DNA of 64,000 nt from Arthrobacter roseus (GTDB lineage: Bacteria; Actinomycetota; Actinomycetes; Actinomycetales; Micrococcaceae). The notes under the pieces were generated by a model that did not search any database, was not told the DNA's origin, and saw only the letters and a program-made list of their open reading frames with translations. Below, piece after piece: positions 37,380 to 45,491 of this stretch (position 1 is the stretch's first letter; each line of letters opens with the position of its first letter). The stretch is taken from the NCBI RefSeq assembly GCF_016907875.1, contig NZ_JAFBCU010000001.1:186001-250000 (forward strand), read 5' to 3'. A program made the position numbers and the translations under genes.

Positions 37380-37417
37380 CCTACAAACCAATCGACTCTG
37401 CAGTAGATGGTAGGGAA

Positions 37418-38236
37418 TTACGTCAGACGGATCTGCCGGTTGACGTCCTTGTACAGCAGGTAGCGGAAGTTACTGGGGCCACCGGCGTAGCAGGCCTGCG
37501 GGCAGAATGCGCGCAGGGACATGTAGTCCCCTTCCTGTACCTCGACCCAGTCCTGGTTCATCCGATAGACGGCCTTGCCCTCGAGGACGTAGAGGCCGTG
37601 TTCCATAACGTGGGTTTCGGCGAACGGGATGATGGCGCCGGGCTCAAACGTGACCACATTGAAGTGCATGTCATACGCGAGGTCCTTGGGATCAAGCATC
37701 CGGGTGGTGCGCCATTTGTTCTCGGTGCCAGGCATTGAGCCGGGCTCGATGTCCTGCTCGTTACCGACAACGGGCTTCGGCGTGTGGCCGGCGAGCGGCT
37801 CGTACGCCTTACGGATCCACTGAAACTTAGCCAGCTCGCTGCCGGCGTTGGCCACTTCCCATGCGACGGCGGGAGGCAGGAACGCGAATCCTCCCGGAGT
37901 GAGTTCATGCTTCTCACCCTCGATCGTCACGTTAAGGGTGCCTTCGAGCAGGAACATGAAGGATTCGACGCCTGCCTCGGGCTCAGGATCCGTGGACCCG
38001 CCGCCCGGGGCGATCTCCATCAGGTACTGCGCGAACGTCGTCGCTCCGCCGGCAACTGGCCGGTTGAGGATCCACGCCCGGGTGCCGTCCCATTCGGGGA
38101 TGACGCTGGTGACAATGTCGCGCATGACGCCGCGGGGAATCACGGTGTACGCCTCGGTGACAACGGCGCGGTCGGTCAGTAGATCTGTCTGCGGCGGCAG
38201 CTCGGAAGCTGGCGCATAATACGTAGGTTTACTCAA
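37418..38236 (-). CDS. allE: (S)-ureidoglycine aminohydrolase
   Basis: A 272-residue bicupin that converts (S)-ureidoglycine to (S)-ureidoglycolate and ammonia, after allantoate hydrolysis. Cupin signatures appear twice: EPEAGVESFMFLLEGTLNVTI and FAETHVMEHGLYVLEGKAVYRM, with the metal-binding ExHxMEHG region and a closing YLLYKDVNR. It lies 74 bases downstream of the DUF6986 gene on the same strand and belongs with the purine cluster. The genes for allantoate amidohydrolase and ureidoglycolate lyase are not in the window. Confidence 0.93.
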   Translation of the reverse strand: MSKPTYYAPASELPPQTDLLTDRAVVTEAYTVIPRGVMRDIVTSVIPEWDGTRAWILNRPVAGGATTFAQYLMEIAPGGGSTDPEPEAGVESFMFLLEGTLNVTIEGEKHELTPGGFAFLPPAVAWEVANAGSELAKFQWIRKAYEPLAGHTPKPVVGNEQDIEPGSMPGTENKWRTTRMLDPKDLAYDMHFNVVTFEPGAIIPFAETHVMEHGLYVLEGKAVYRMNQDWVEVQEGDYMSLRAFCPQACYAGGPSNFRYLLYKDVNRQIRLT

Positions 38237-38310
38237 CGGAAATCCTCCCGGTTGTGACCCAGCGACGTGCTGCGCGGATCAATGAATGTCTGGTCGGTTG
38301 GCAAAAGACC

Positions 38311-39582
38311 CTACGCCACGGCTACCGGGGACACGGCGCCGGAGCGGGCCAGCGATGCGAGTTCGTCAGCTGAAACCCCGGCAGCTTCCTGCACTTCGGC
38401 TTCACCCACGGCACCGCATTCGACGCCGCGGTGCACGAACTTTGCCAATGCTTTGGCGGTCGCCGGCTCGTCCATGATGGCGCTGTCCAGCTGGTGCACA
38501 TAGTTGCGCAGTCTCTGCGCAGCGGCTGCGAAACCTTCCCGGTAAAATGCGTAGGTGGCGATGTACCGTGTGGGCAGCTGCGCTGCGTGTAGATCCCAGC
38601 CCTGGTAGTAGCCACGTTCCAACGACCGGCGGACTAGCCGCCCGTGCAGCTTCCAGGCGGCGACGACGTTCTTCGCATCGCCCAGCGGCAGAATGTTGGT
38701 GGAGCCGTCAGAGAGGTGAATTCCCGTTCCGGCGACCGCCACCTGCATGACCTGCTTCGCGTAATCCGCGGCAGGGTGCTCCATCGACTGATACGCCGCC
38801 GCTATACCCAGTGAGGCGCTGTAATCGTAGGTGCCATAGTGCAACGATGTGATTCGGCCTTCGGCCCGGTGCAGCAGTTCCGCAACGGGAACCCTGCCGT
38901 CCGCGCCGAGAATGAGCTGCGGTGTCTCCATCTGCACTTCAAACCCGAGCCTCCGTTCAGGCAGCCCATGAGCGGCTTCGAGCCGCTGGCAGGCGTACAC
39001 CATGGCCTCGACCTGAGCCACGGTACTGACCTTGGGCAACGTGAGGACCAGCCCCTCGGGCAACTCGCCCGCTGCACACAGTTCCGAAACAAAGAGGTCT
39101 AGGGTCCTCAGGCCACGCGCCCGGGTTGGGGCCTCGAAGCACTTGAAGCGGATGCCGATAAAGGGCGGGGCAACGCCGTCGTTCACTGCCTGCACGACGG
39201 CGGCCGCTGCGTTGCGGACGTCGGCGTCCTCCTGCTCGTCCCCGCGGTTGCCGTAGCCGTCCTCGAAGTCCAGCCGAAGGTCCTCGATCGGTTCGCGTTC
39301 CAGTTTCGCGGTGACCTTTCCTGCTACCTGCGCCGCCAGGTCGCCGTCGAGCCCGAGTTCGGCGCAAACGGCAGCCGTGCCGCCGTGTTCAGCAACAGTG
39401 GCCAACGCTTGCTTCCCCCAGGCAGAAGGCATCGCGGGATCGTAGCGATCCGCGGGAACATAAACGGTGTGAACGGGCTGCCGTACGTCGCGGTCCCCCG
39501 GATACGCGGACTCCAGAAGGGCATCCGTGGCAGCCAGCTGTTCATCTATAGTGCGGTAATCCTCCGCATTCAGCGCGGCCAT
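38311..39582 (-). CDS. DUF6986 aldolase-like protein in the malate synthase operon
   Basis: A 423-residue protein with an HpcH/HpaI- or CitE-like TIM barrel: LRLDFEDGYGNRGDEQED (DxEDGYG, a metal/substrate motif), GIRFKCFEAPTRARGLRTLDL, LPKVSTVAQVEAM, LGFEVQMETPQLIL (metal Glu) and ITSLHYGTYDYSASLGI (metal Asp). It starts 2 bases after the aceB stop, so it is tightly co-translated with malate synthase. That suggests an aldol- or CoA-type reaction on glyoxylate, but the reaction is unknown. The fold and context are firm; the activity is inference. Confidence 0.82.
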   Translation of the reverse strand: MAALNAEDYRTIDEQLAATDALLESAYPGDRDVRQPVHTVYVPADRYDPAMPSAWGKQALATVAEHGGTAAVCAELGLDGDLAAQVAGKVTAKLEREPIEDLRLDFEDGYGNRGDEQEDADVRNAAAAVVQAVNDGVAPPFIGIRFKCFEAPTRARGLRTLDLFVSELCAAGELPEGLVLTLPKVSTVAQVEAMVYACQRLEAAHGLPERRLGFEVQMETPQLILGADGRVPVAELLHRAEGRITSLHYGTYDYSASLGIAAAYQSMEHPAADYAKQVMQVAVAGTGIHLSDGSTNILPLGDAKNVVAAWKLHGRLVRRSLERGYYQGWDLHAAQLPTRYIATYAFYREGFAAAAQRLRNYVHQLDSAIMDEPATAKALAKFVHRGVECGAVGEAEVQEAAGVSADELASLARSGAVSPVAVA

Positions 39583-39584
39583 TC

Positions 39585-41180
39585 CTACGACACTAGCTCG
39601 TACGCGGGCAGCGTCAGGAAATCGGTGTAGTCCTCCGAAAGGCAGATATTCGCGATCAGGCGGCTTGCCGGCTCGTAGTACTTCGCGAAGGCCTCGTCGC
39701 CCACTTCGCCGCGCAGTTTCTCGGTCTCCTCACCAAGGATTTCGGTGACAAGTTCCGGCGTGACCGTCTTCCCGGTGTCCAGCTCTACCTTGTTGCGGAT
39801 CTGCTGCCACACCTGCGAGCGTGAGATCTCTGCGGTGGCGGCGTCTTCCATCAGGTTGTGGATGGCGACGGCGCCGTTTCCGGACAGCCAGACGGCCACG
39901 TAGGAGACGGCGACGTAGAGGTTGGACCGCAGCCCTTCCTCGGTGACCTTACCCGGCGCCGTGGTGACGTCCAGTAGTTGCTCTGCGGTGACCTCGACGC
40001 CGTCGCGCTGGCGATCCACCTGATTGGGCTTATCGCCGAGCACTGCGTCAAACACCTCCTGGCAAATGGGCACCAGGTCCGGGTGCGCCACCCAGGAGCC
40101 GTCGAATCCATCGTTGGCTTCACGGGTTTTATCCGCGCGGACCTTCTCGAATGCCTGGGCCGTTACTTCTGGTTCGCGCCGGTTAGGGATGACGGCCGCC
40201 ATCCCGCCCATCGCGAAAGCTTCACGGTGGTGGCAGGTTTTCACGAGCAATTCGGTGTACGCACGCATGAAAGGTGCCGTCATGGCCACGCTCGCGCGGT
40301 CTGGCAGGATGAAATTCTCACCGGCGTCGCGGAAGTACTTGATGATGCTGAACAGGTAGTCCCAGCGGCCAGCGTTCAGCCCGGAGGCGTGGTCACGCAG
40401 TTCGTAGAGAATCTCGTCCATCTCGAAGGCTGCCGGGATGGTCTCGATCAGTACGGTGGCGCGGATGGTCCCCTGCGGGATACCCACATAGTCCTGCGCG
40501 AACACGAAGATCTCGTTCCACAGCCGGGCCTCCAGGTGGTTTTCCATCTTCGGGAGGTAATAGTAAGGACCGCTTCCGTTCTCCACGAGCTGCTTGGCGG
40601 TGTGGAAGAAATGCAGCCCAAAGTCCACCAGGGCACCGATTCCGGGCTTGCCGTCAATCAGGACGTTCTTCTCGGGCAGGTGCCAGCCACGGGGGCGGGT
40701 GACGACGACGGCGAGCGGCGCGTCAGTGCGGAGCTTGTACTCCTTGCCCTTGGGCGAGGTGAAAGCCAGCGTTCCGCGCGCTGCATCGCGCAGGTTCAGG
40801 ATGGAGTCGATGACGTTGTGCCAGGTGGGTGTGCTGGCGTCTTCAAGGTCAGCGAGCCATACTTTCGCTCCGGAGTTCAGTGCGTTGATGGCCATTTTGG
40901 CGGGCGACGCCGGTCCGGTCATCTCGACCCGGCGGTCCTGCAGCGGGGCCGGTGCGGGTGCAACTTTCCAGTCGCCGTCGCGCACGCTTTGTGTCTCCGG
41001 CAGAAAGACGAGCTTTCCGGTCTTGGCTACCTGCTCACGCTGTGCAGCTCGGGCGCTCAGCCGGTCGTTGCGGGTGTCGGCAAACCGCTGGTGAAGCTGG
41101 TGGACGAACTCGAGGGCCTCAGGGGTGAGGATCTCGTCAGCGCGGTCCACTGGGGTGCCGTTGGTTACTTCAATGCTCAT
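39585..41180 (-). CDS. aceB: Malate synthase A
   Basis: A 531-residue enzyme that condenses glyoxylate with acetyl-CoA to malate. Signatures are KLVFLPETQSVRDGDWKVAPAP, MTGPASPAKMAINALNSGAKVWLADLEDA, PRGWHLPEKN, YYYLPKMENHLEARLWNEIF and ATVLIETIPAAFEMDEILYELRDH. The start at 41180 is preferred because TAGGAG lies just before it. It begins 10 bases after the malic enzyme stop, and the DUF6986 gene follows at once. In the purine context it disposes of glyoxylate released from allantoin. Confidence 0.96.
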   Translation of the reverse strand: MSIEVTNGTPVDRADEILTPEALEFVHQLHQRFADTRNDRLSARAAQREQVAKTGKLVFLPETQSVRDGDWKVAPAPAPLQDRRVEMTGPASPAKMAINALNSGAKVWLADLEDASTPTWHNVIDSILNLRDAARGTLAFTSPKGKEYKLRTDAPLAVVVTRPRGWHLPEKNVLIDGKPGIGALVDFGLHFFHTAKQLVENGSGPYYYLPKMENHLEARLWNEIFVFAQDYVGIPQGTIRATVLIETIPAAFEMDEILYELRDHASGLNAGRWDYLFSIIKYFRDAGENFILPDRASVAMTAPFMRAYTELLVKTCHHREAFAMGGMAAVIPNRREPEVTAQAFEKVRADKTREANDGFDGSWVAHPDLVPICQEVFDAVLGDKPNQVDRQRDGVEVTAEQLLDVTTAPGKVTEEGLRSNLYVAVSYVAVWLSGNGAVAIHNLMEDAATAEISRSQVWQQIRNKVELDTGKTVTPELVTEILGEETEKLRGEVGDEAFAKYYEPASRLIANICLSEDYTDFLTLPAYELVS

Positions 41181-41190
41181 GTTGGTACTC

Positions 41191-42582
41191 CTAAGCCTGG
41201 GATGACGCCGCAGCGGCCGCAACAGCGGAGGCGACGTCGGATGCAACGTGGGGATCGAAAACGCTCGGGATGATGAAGCTCGCGTTCAGCTCATCATCGT
41301 TGACTCTGGCCGCGATTGCTTCTGCGGCGGCTACGAGCATTTCCGGGATGATGTCCGACGCGCCAGCGTCCAACAGTCCGCGGAAGAAGCCGGGGAAGGC
41401 GAGGACGTTGTTGATCTGGTTGGGGAAGTCGCTGCGTCCGGTGGCGACGACGGCGGCATGTTTTGCGGCGATGATCGGGTCAATTTCCGGGTCCGGGTTT
41501 GCCATGGCAAAGACAATGGAATCCTGTGCCATGGCCTTGACCTGCTCTTCGCCCAAGACGTTGGGGCCACTGACTCCGATGAAGACGTCTGCGCCGACCA
41601 TTGCCTCGTGCAGTGTTCCGGAGAAGGCCTCCTGGTTGGTGTTTTCTGCAAGCCACTGGCGGTGTTCGTCGGTGTAAGTTTCTCCACTGTGGATGGCGCC
41701 GTTTCGGCCGCACGCCACAATGTTCTTTGCGCCCTGTGCCTGGAGGAGCTGCACAATGGCGGATCCGGCCGCGCCCACTCCAGCTACGACGATGCGTACG
41801 TCCTCGATCTTCTTGTTCACCACGCGCAGCGCGTTCTTGAGGGCCGCGAGGACCACAATGGCGGTGCCGTGCTGATCGTCGTGGAAGACGGGGATGTCCA
41901 GTTCATCGCGAAGGCGCTTCTCGATTTCGAAGCAGCGTGGGGCTGCGATGTCCTCGAGGTTCACTCCTCCGTAGACCGGCGCGAGTGCTTTGACGATACT
42001 GATGATTTCCTCGGTGTCCTGAGTGTCCAGGCAGACTGGCCAGGCGTCCACGTTGGCGAACTGCTTGAACAGCGCGGCCTTGCCTTCCATGACTGGCAAA
42101 GCGGCAGCGGGCCCAATGTTGCCGAGGCCAAGGACGGCCGTACCGTCAGTGACCACTGCAATGGTGTTGCGCTTGATCGTCAGATTGCGTGCCAGCTCGG
42201 GGTTCTCGGCAATAGCCAAGCAGACACGGGCGACGCCGGGTGTGTAGGCGCGGGAGAGATCGTCACGGTTGCGCAGGGCCACCTTGGGTGTGACTTCGAG
42301 CTTTCCGCCCTGATGAAGGAGGAAGGTGCGGTCGTTGACGTGGCGGACGTTCACGCCGTCGAGCTTGTCCAGCGCGTCACGAACCTGCTCTCCGTGCGTT
42401 GCATCTGTAGTGTTGCAACTCACATCTACGACGATGCGGTCGTGGTAGGACTCCACGACGTCGAGCGCTGTGATGGAAGCTCCCACAGCCCCAACGGCCG
42501 CGGCGAGCTCGGTGGTTGCAGTAAAGCTCGACGGCGCCTGGACGCGCAGGGTGATTGAGTAGCCGGGACTCGGACTCGCCAT
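41191..42582 (-). CDS. NAD(P)-dependent malic enzyme with N-terminal ACT-like domain
   Basis: A 463-residue protein. The first 85 residues form an ACT-like regulatory domain (YSITLRVQAPSSFTATTELAAAVGAVGASIT). The malic enzyme part has SRAYTPGVARVCLAI, VTDGTAVLGLGNIGP, PVFHDDQHGTA and the Rossmann motif VVAGVGAAGSAIVQLL. It decarboxylates malate to pyruvate. As first gene of the malic enzyme-aceB-DUF6986(-allE) operon it converts the malate made from glyoxylate. The start at 42582 has GAGGAGGAA upstream. A putative IclR site lies 38 bases before it. Confidence 0.93.
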   Translation of the reverse strand: MASPSPGYSITLRVQAPSSFTATTELAAAVGAVGASITALDVVESYHDRIVVDVSCNTTDATHGEQVRDALDKLDGVNVRHVNDRTFLLHQGGKLEVTPKVALRNRDDLSRAYTPGVARVCLAIAENPELARNLTIKRNTIAVVTDGTAVLGLGNIGPAAALPVMEGKAALFKQFANVDAWPVCLDTQDTEEIISIVKALAPVYGGVNLEDIAAPRCFEIEKRLRDELDIPVFHDDQHGTAIVVLAALKNALRVVNKKIEDVRIVVAGVGAAGSAIVQLLQAQGAKNIVACGRNGAIHSGETYTDEHRQWLAENTNQEAFSGTLHEAMVGADVFIGVSGPNVLGEEQVKAMAQDSIVFAMANPDPEIDPIIAAKHAAVVATGRSDFPNQINNVLAFPGFFRGLLDAGASDIIPEMLVAAAEAIAARVNDDELNASFIIPSVFDPHVASDVASAVAAAAASSQA

Positions 42583-42619
42583 AAGTTCCTCCTCAGAAAC
42601 GGCCAGACTGGCCAATTGT

Positions 42620-42634
42620 TTTCGTATTATGGAT
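42620..42634. promoter_or_regulatory. Putative IclR operator before malic enzyme
   Basis: TTTCGTATTATGGAT matches the shared palindrome TTCCGTATTGCGGAA at 11 of 15 positions. It lies 38 bases upstream of the malic enzyme start and is the weakest of the six sites. Confidence 0.45.
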
Positions 42635-42679
42635 ATTATTGTCTACTAGGCGGAAATACAACCCATGGACGCTCCTTTA

Positions 42680-42694
42680 TTCCGCTCTGCGGAA
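42680..42694. promoter_or_regulatory. Putative IclR operator, central site
   Basis: TTCCGCTCTGCGGAA, a near-perfect palindrome with TTCCG/CGGAA arms, in the middle of the malic enzyme-iclR divergent promoter. Confidence 0.7.
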
Positions 42695-42715
42695 GTAGTG
42701 TAGGTTAGGTCATAT

Positions 42716-42730
42716 TTCCGCAGAGCGGAT
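42716..42730. promoter_or_regulatory. Putative IclR operator, regulator-proximal
   Basis: TTCCGCAGAGCGGAT, 47 bases before the IclR gene, with arms TCCGC/GCGGA. The spacing to the central site is 36 bases centre to centre. It would allow autoregulation. Confidence 0.65.
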
Positions 42731-42776
42731 AAAAGCTGTCATACCCCACAGCGAAACACCTACGTAGGAGAACCAG

Positions 42777-43550
42777 ATGGCTGATCGGCCGGCCGGTAGC
42801 GGCGTGCAGTCTGTGGAGCGCGTTTTCGAACTGCTCGAACTCATCACGGATGCGGGCGGCGAAGTAACACTGAGCGAACTCGCCTCATCCACCGAGCTCC
42901 CGCTCCCCACCATTCACCGCCTACTGCGGACACTTGTCGCCAAGGGCTACGCCCGCCAGTTGCCCAACCGGCGCTATGCCCTGGGCCCGCGACTGATCCG
43001 CCTCGGCGAAGGAGCCAACAAACAACTCGGGGTGCTGGCACGCCCGCAGCTGAAGCACCTGGTGGACCAGCTGGGCGAGACAGCCAATATGGCGATGCTG
43101 GACTCAGACATGGTGATCTATATTGCCCAGGTTCCGTCACCACACTCCATGCGCATGTTCAATGAAGTCGGGCGCCGCGCCCATACTCATGACACCGGCG
43201 TCGGAAAGGCCATTCTGGCCCAACTGAGCGACGACGACGTCCGTGGAATCGTCACCAGGGCCGGCATGCCAGCCCACACAAGCTTCAGCGTGGACTCCAT
43301 CGACGCACTGCTGACAGAGCTCCAAGCCGTCCGGAACCGCGGATACTCCATTGATGAACAGGAGCAGGAACTCGGCGTCCGCTGCTTTGCGATCGCTATT
43401 CCCGACTCCCCCACGCCGGCTGCGATTTCCGTTTCCGGTCCGGTATCCCGCGTGGACGATAGGTTTGCGGAGAAGGCCGTGCCGTTGTTGAGAGAAGCTG
43501 CAAAGCTCATCTCCCAAGATCTGAACAGCACGGCCGTCACGGCATCATAG
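42777..43550 (+). CDS. IclR-family regulator of purine/glyoxylate catabolism
   Basis: A 257-residue regulator with an N-terminal winged helix (VTLSELASSTELPLPTIHRLLRTL) and a C-terminal effector domain (MAMLDSDMVIYIAQVPSPHSMRM, THDTGVGKAILAQL, RGYSIDEQEQELGVRCFAIAI). It is of the AllR type that senses glyoxylate or allantoin-derived signals. It stands between the malic enzyme and uricase operons, and palindromes fitting one consensus occur at five promoters in the window. The role as shared regulator is inferred from position and sites. Confidence 0.9.
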   Translation: MADRPAGSGVQSVERVFELLELITDAGGEVTLSELASSTELPLPTIHRLLRTLVAKGYARQLPNRRYALGPRLIRLGEGANKQLGVLARPQLKHLVDQLGETANMAMLDSDMVIYIAQVPSPHSMRMFNEVGRRAHTHDTGVGKAILAQLSDDDVRGIVTRAGMPAHTSFSVDSIDALLTELQAVRNRGYSIDEQEQELGVRCFAIAIPDSPTPAAISVSGPVSRVDDRFAEKAVPLLREAAKLISQDLNSTAVTAS

Positions 43551-43560
43551 GTTCTACAGG

Positions 43561-44484
43561 TCAGCAGAAGCCCGGAGTGTTCGCCCAGACCGCTGCTTCA
43601 GCGGTTCCTTCAGGCTGTTCGCGCTTGATGGTGGCCTCGATCAGACCGTACGGGCGGTCGGCCGCGAAGAACACCTCGTTGGGATTGTCCAGATCAAACG
43701 GCGACAGGTCCACCAGAAAGTGGTGGTTGTTAGGCAGCGAGAACTTGATCTCCTCAATCTCCGGGTGAGCCTCAAGCGCCTGCTTACCCATCTGGAACAT
43801 CGACTGCTGCAGTGCCGTTGAATGCGTGTCCGCGAACGCCTTGAGCATGATCAACCGCACGCTGTCATAGACGCTGTTGAAGTCGACATCGGTGGTGTTG
43901 TAGCGCCATCGGGTAGTGACATCGGTGGCAAGGATTCGCTCCGTTGTCTCACCCAGAGTGGTGTACCTGTCTCGCGGGAACCCATGGAACTCGGATCCGG
44001 TGGACTTCAAGACTGTGAGGTCTGAGATTCCGGCCACCAGAGTGCGCTCACCGTTTTCAACATGAAGTACAGCAGTACGGGTCTCTGACTTGTTCTTGAA
44101 AAACGCGTGGTCGTGATCGTCGATGCGGTTCCAGCTGTACTGCTCAGCGGCCCAACGTCCGCCGCTGACCCAGTCGAAGCTCTCAGTGAAGTGCTTTCCA
44201 AGACGCAGAAGGAAAGCCTCGGGAGAACCAACGCCATCGCGGGCAAAGGAGTAGATGGTGTTCTTCTGCGTGTCCGTGGCAACAACGTGAGCATTGTCGC
44301 CGTCAATATGGGCAGACTCAAAATCCCCGTGCAGCAGCGAAGTGACACTGAGGTCTTCGATCTCATGCCGTGCAGTGTCGCGAGTGATCTTGACGAGACG
44401 AACTTCGGCCTTGCCGTACTGATTGGATCCCAGAACAATGCGCCCGGTGCCCGTCGCGGCGCTTTCGGTGGTTGTAGCAGTCAT
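43561..44484 (-). CDS. pucL: Urate oxidase (uricase)
   Basis: A 307-residue cofactor-free oxidase that converts urate to 5-hydroxyisourate. Features are LGSNQYGKAEVRLVKITRD, HVVATDTQKNTIYSFA with the conserved Thr/Lys-containing active-site loop, IDDHDHAFFKNKSETRTA, STGSEFHGFPRDRYTTL and LPNNHHFLVDLSPFDL near the C-terminus, all as in bacterial uricases. It is third in the uraD-uraH-uricase operon, 2 bases after uraH, so the three steps from urate to allantoin are made together. Confidence 0.96.
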   Translation of the reverse strand: MTATTTESAATGTGRIVLGSNQYGKAEVRLVKITRDTARHEIEDLSVTSLLHGDFESAHIDGDNAHVVATDTQKNTIYSFARDGVGSPEAFLLRLGKHFTESFDWVSGGRWAAEQYSWNRIDDHDHAFFKNKSETRTAVLHVENGERTLVAGISDLTVLKSTGSEFHGFPRDRYTTLGETTERILATDVTTRWRYNTTDVDFNSVYDSVRLIMLKAFADTHSTALQQSMFQMGKQALEAHPEIEEIKFSLPNNHHFLVDLSPFDLDNPNEVFFAADRPYGLIEATIKREQPEGTAEAAVWANTPGFC

Positions 44485-44486
44485 GA

Positions 44487-44825
44487 TTAGCTCCCTCGAT
44501 AGGTGGAATAGGCAAATGGGCTGATGAGAAGTGGTACGTGATAGTGCTGCGTTGGATCTGTCAGCGAGAATGTGAGAGTCACCGTGGGGAAAAACGTTTC
44601 CGTGTCCGATGAGCCAAAGTACGCTCCGGTCTGGAACTCAATCCGGTAGTCTCCGGCGTCAACCTGCTCAGGACCAAGGTCCTTGATGCGGCCATCTCCA
44701 TCGGTGATGCCCTCCGCGATCTGGCTCCACCCGGCGTCGTTCCTGACTCCCAACGTGGCTGCAACCCCGACGGCGGGACGTCCGCTTCCGGTGTCCAGAA
44801 CGTGGGTGGTGATGTGGCTTGTCAT
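44487..44825 (-). CDS. uraH: 5-hydroxyisourate hydrolase (transthyretin-like)
   Basis: A 112-residue transthyretin-related hydrolase that opens 5-hydroxyisourate to OHCU. The N-terminal HVLDTGSGRPA and the C-terminal YHVPLLISPFAYSTYRGS (the YRGS end that distinguishes the enzyme from transthyretin) are both present. It overlaps uraD by 4 bases and is followed by uricase. Confidence 0.95.
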   Translation of the reverse strand: MTSHITTHVLDTGSGRPAVGVAATLGVRNDAGWSQIAEGITDGDGRIKDLGPEQVDAGDYRIEFQTGAYFGSSDTETFFPTVTLTFSLTDPTQHYHVPLLISPFAYSTYRGS

Positions 44826-45316
44826 GCTTCTAGTGCTCCTTTGAGTCGAAGGATGGCGATTTCTCGCAGCTGCCCGGCGATGACCGGCAGCTCCTGGTCT
44901 GGGGTATGAGAAAGCCGCTTGCGGAGGGATGCGAGGATTTCCTCGGAGGACCGTCCAGCGGCACGGATGAGGAAGACCCGCCCGAATTTCTGGTCGTAGT
45001 CGAGGTTGCCGGCTGCGAGTTGCTCAGTGATCGCATCCGAGGAATCGAGCCCGGCCTGTTCGCCGAGGGACAGCTCGGACTCCTTGCTGGAGCCTTCGGC
45101 ACGTTCTCCGATGCGGGGGTGGTGCGCCAGGGCGCCGTCGATCTCGGTTTCCGTCCACGGCTCCGCAGCCTTCTCGGCATATTCGATGAGGGCTGCCTGG
45201 GAGGCAAAAGGGCGGGCTACGACGATTTCATCTACCCAGCGCGGAATATCAACGCACGGACGCAGGAGAGCTGCGACTTCTGCGGGGGATGAGGTGTTGA
45301 ACTGAGTCAATGTCAT
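44822..45316 (-). CDS. uraD: OHCU decarboxylase
   Basis: A 164-residue enzyme that decarboxylates 2-oxo-4-hydroxy-4-carboxy-5-ureidoimidazoline to (S)-allantoin. The catalytic His is in LAHHPRIGER, with later conserved KFGRVFLIRAAGRSSEEIL. It is first gene of the uricase operon and has an IclR-type palindrome 79 bases upstream. The order uraD-uraH-uricase is the reverse of the reaction order but makes all three in one transcript. Confidence 0.94.
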   Translation of the reverse strand: MTLTQFNTSSPAEVAALLRPCVDIPRWVDEIVVARPFASQAALIEYAEKAAEPWTETEIDGALAHHPRIGERAEGSSKESELSLGEQAGLDSSDAITEQLAAGNLDYDQKFGRVFLIRAAGRSSEEILASLRKRLSHTPDQELPVIAGQLREIAILRLKGALEA

Positions 45317-45394
45317 GGGTGTCAGGGCTCCTGATCGCTCTCCACCATGTGGTGGACACCCTTACCGCCGGCCGTGGCCGAGTTGACTCGATGT

Positions 45395-45409
45395 TTCTAT
45401 ATTGTGGAA
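45395..45409. promoter_or_regulatory. Putative IclR operator before uraD
   Basis: TTCTATATTGTGGAA matches TTCCGTATTGCGGAA at 12 of 15 positions, 79 bases upstream of uraD. Confidence 0.6.
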
Positions 45410-45491
45410 TTTCTATTTCATTGTAACGCCGGTCACAGTGCCGGTGTCAAGACGACGGACGAAGTATTTTTCGCCCGTCGCCTTGAGGGAC

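Noticed and set aside
39978-42558. Long plus-strand open frames opposite aceB and the malic enzyme gene (over 430 codons each)
   Set aside because: Antisense frames produced by high-GC codon bias. The minus-strand proteins match known families over their full length.
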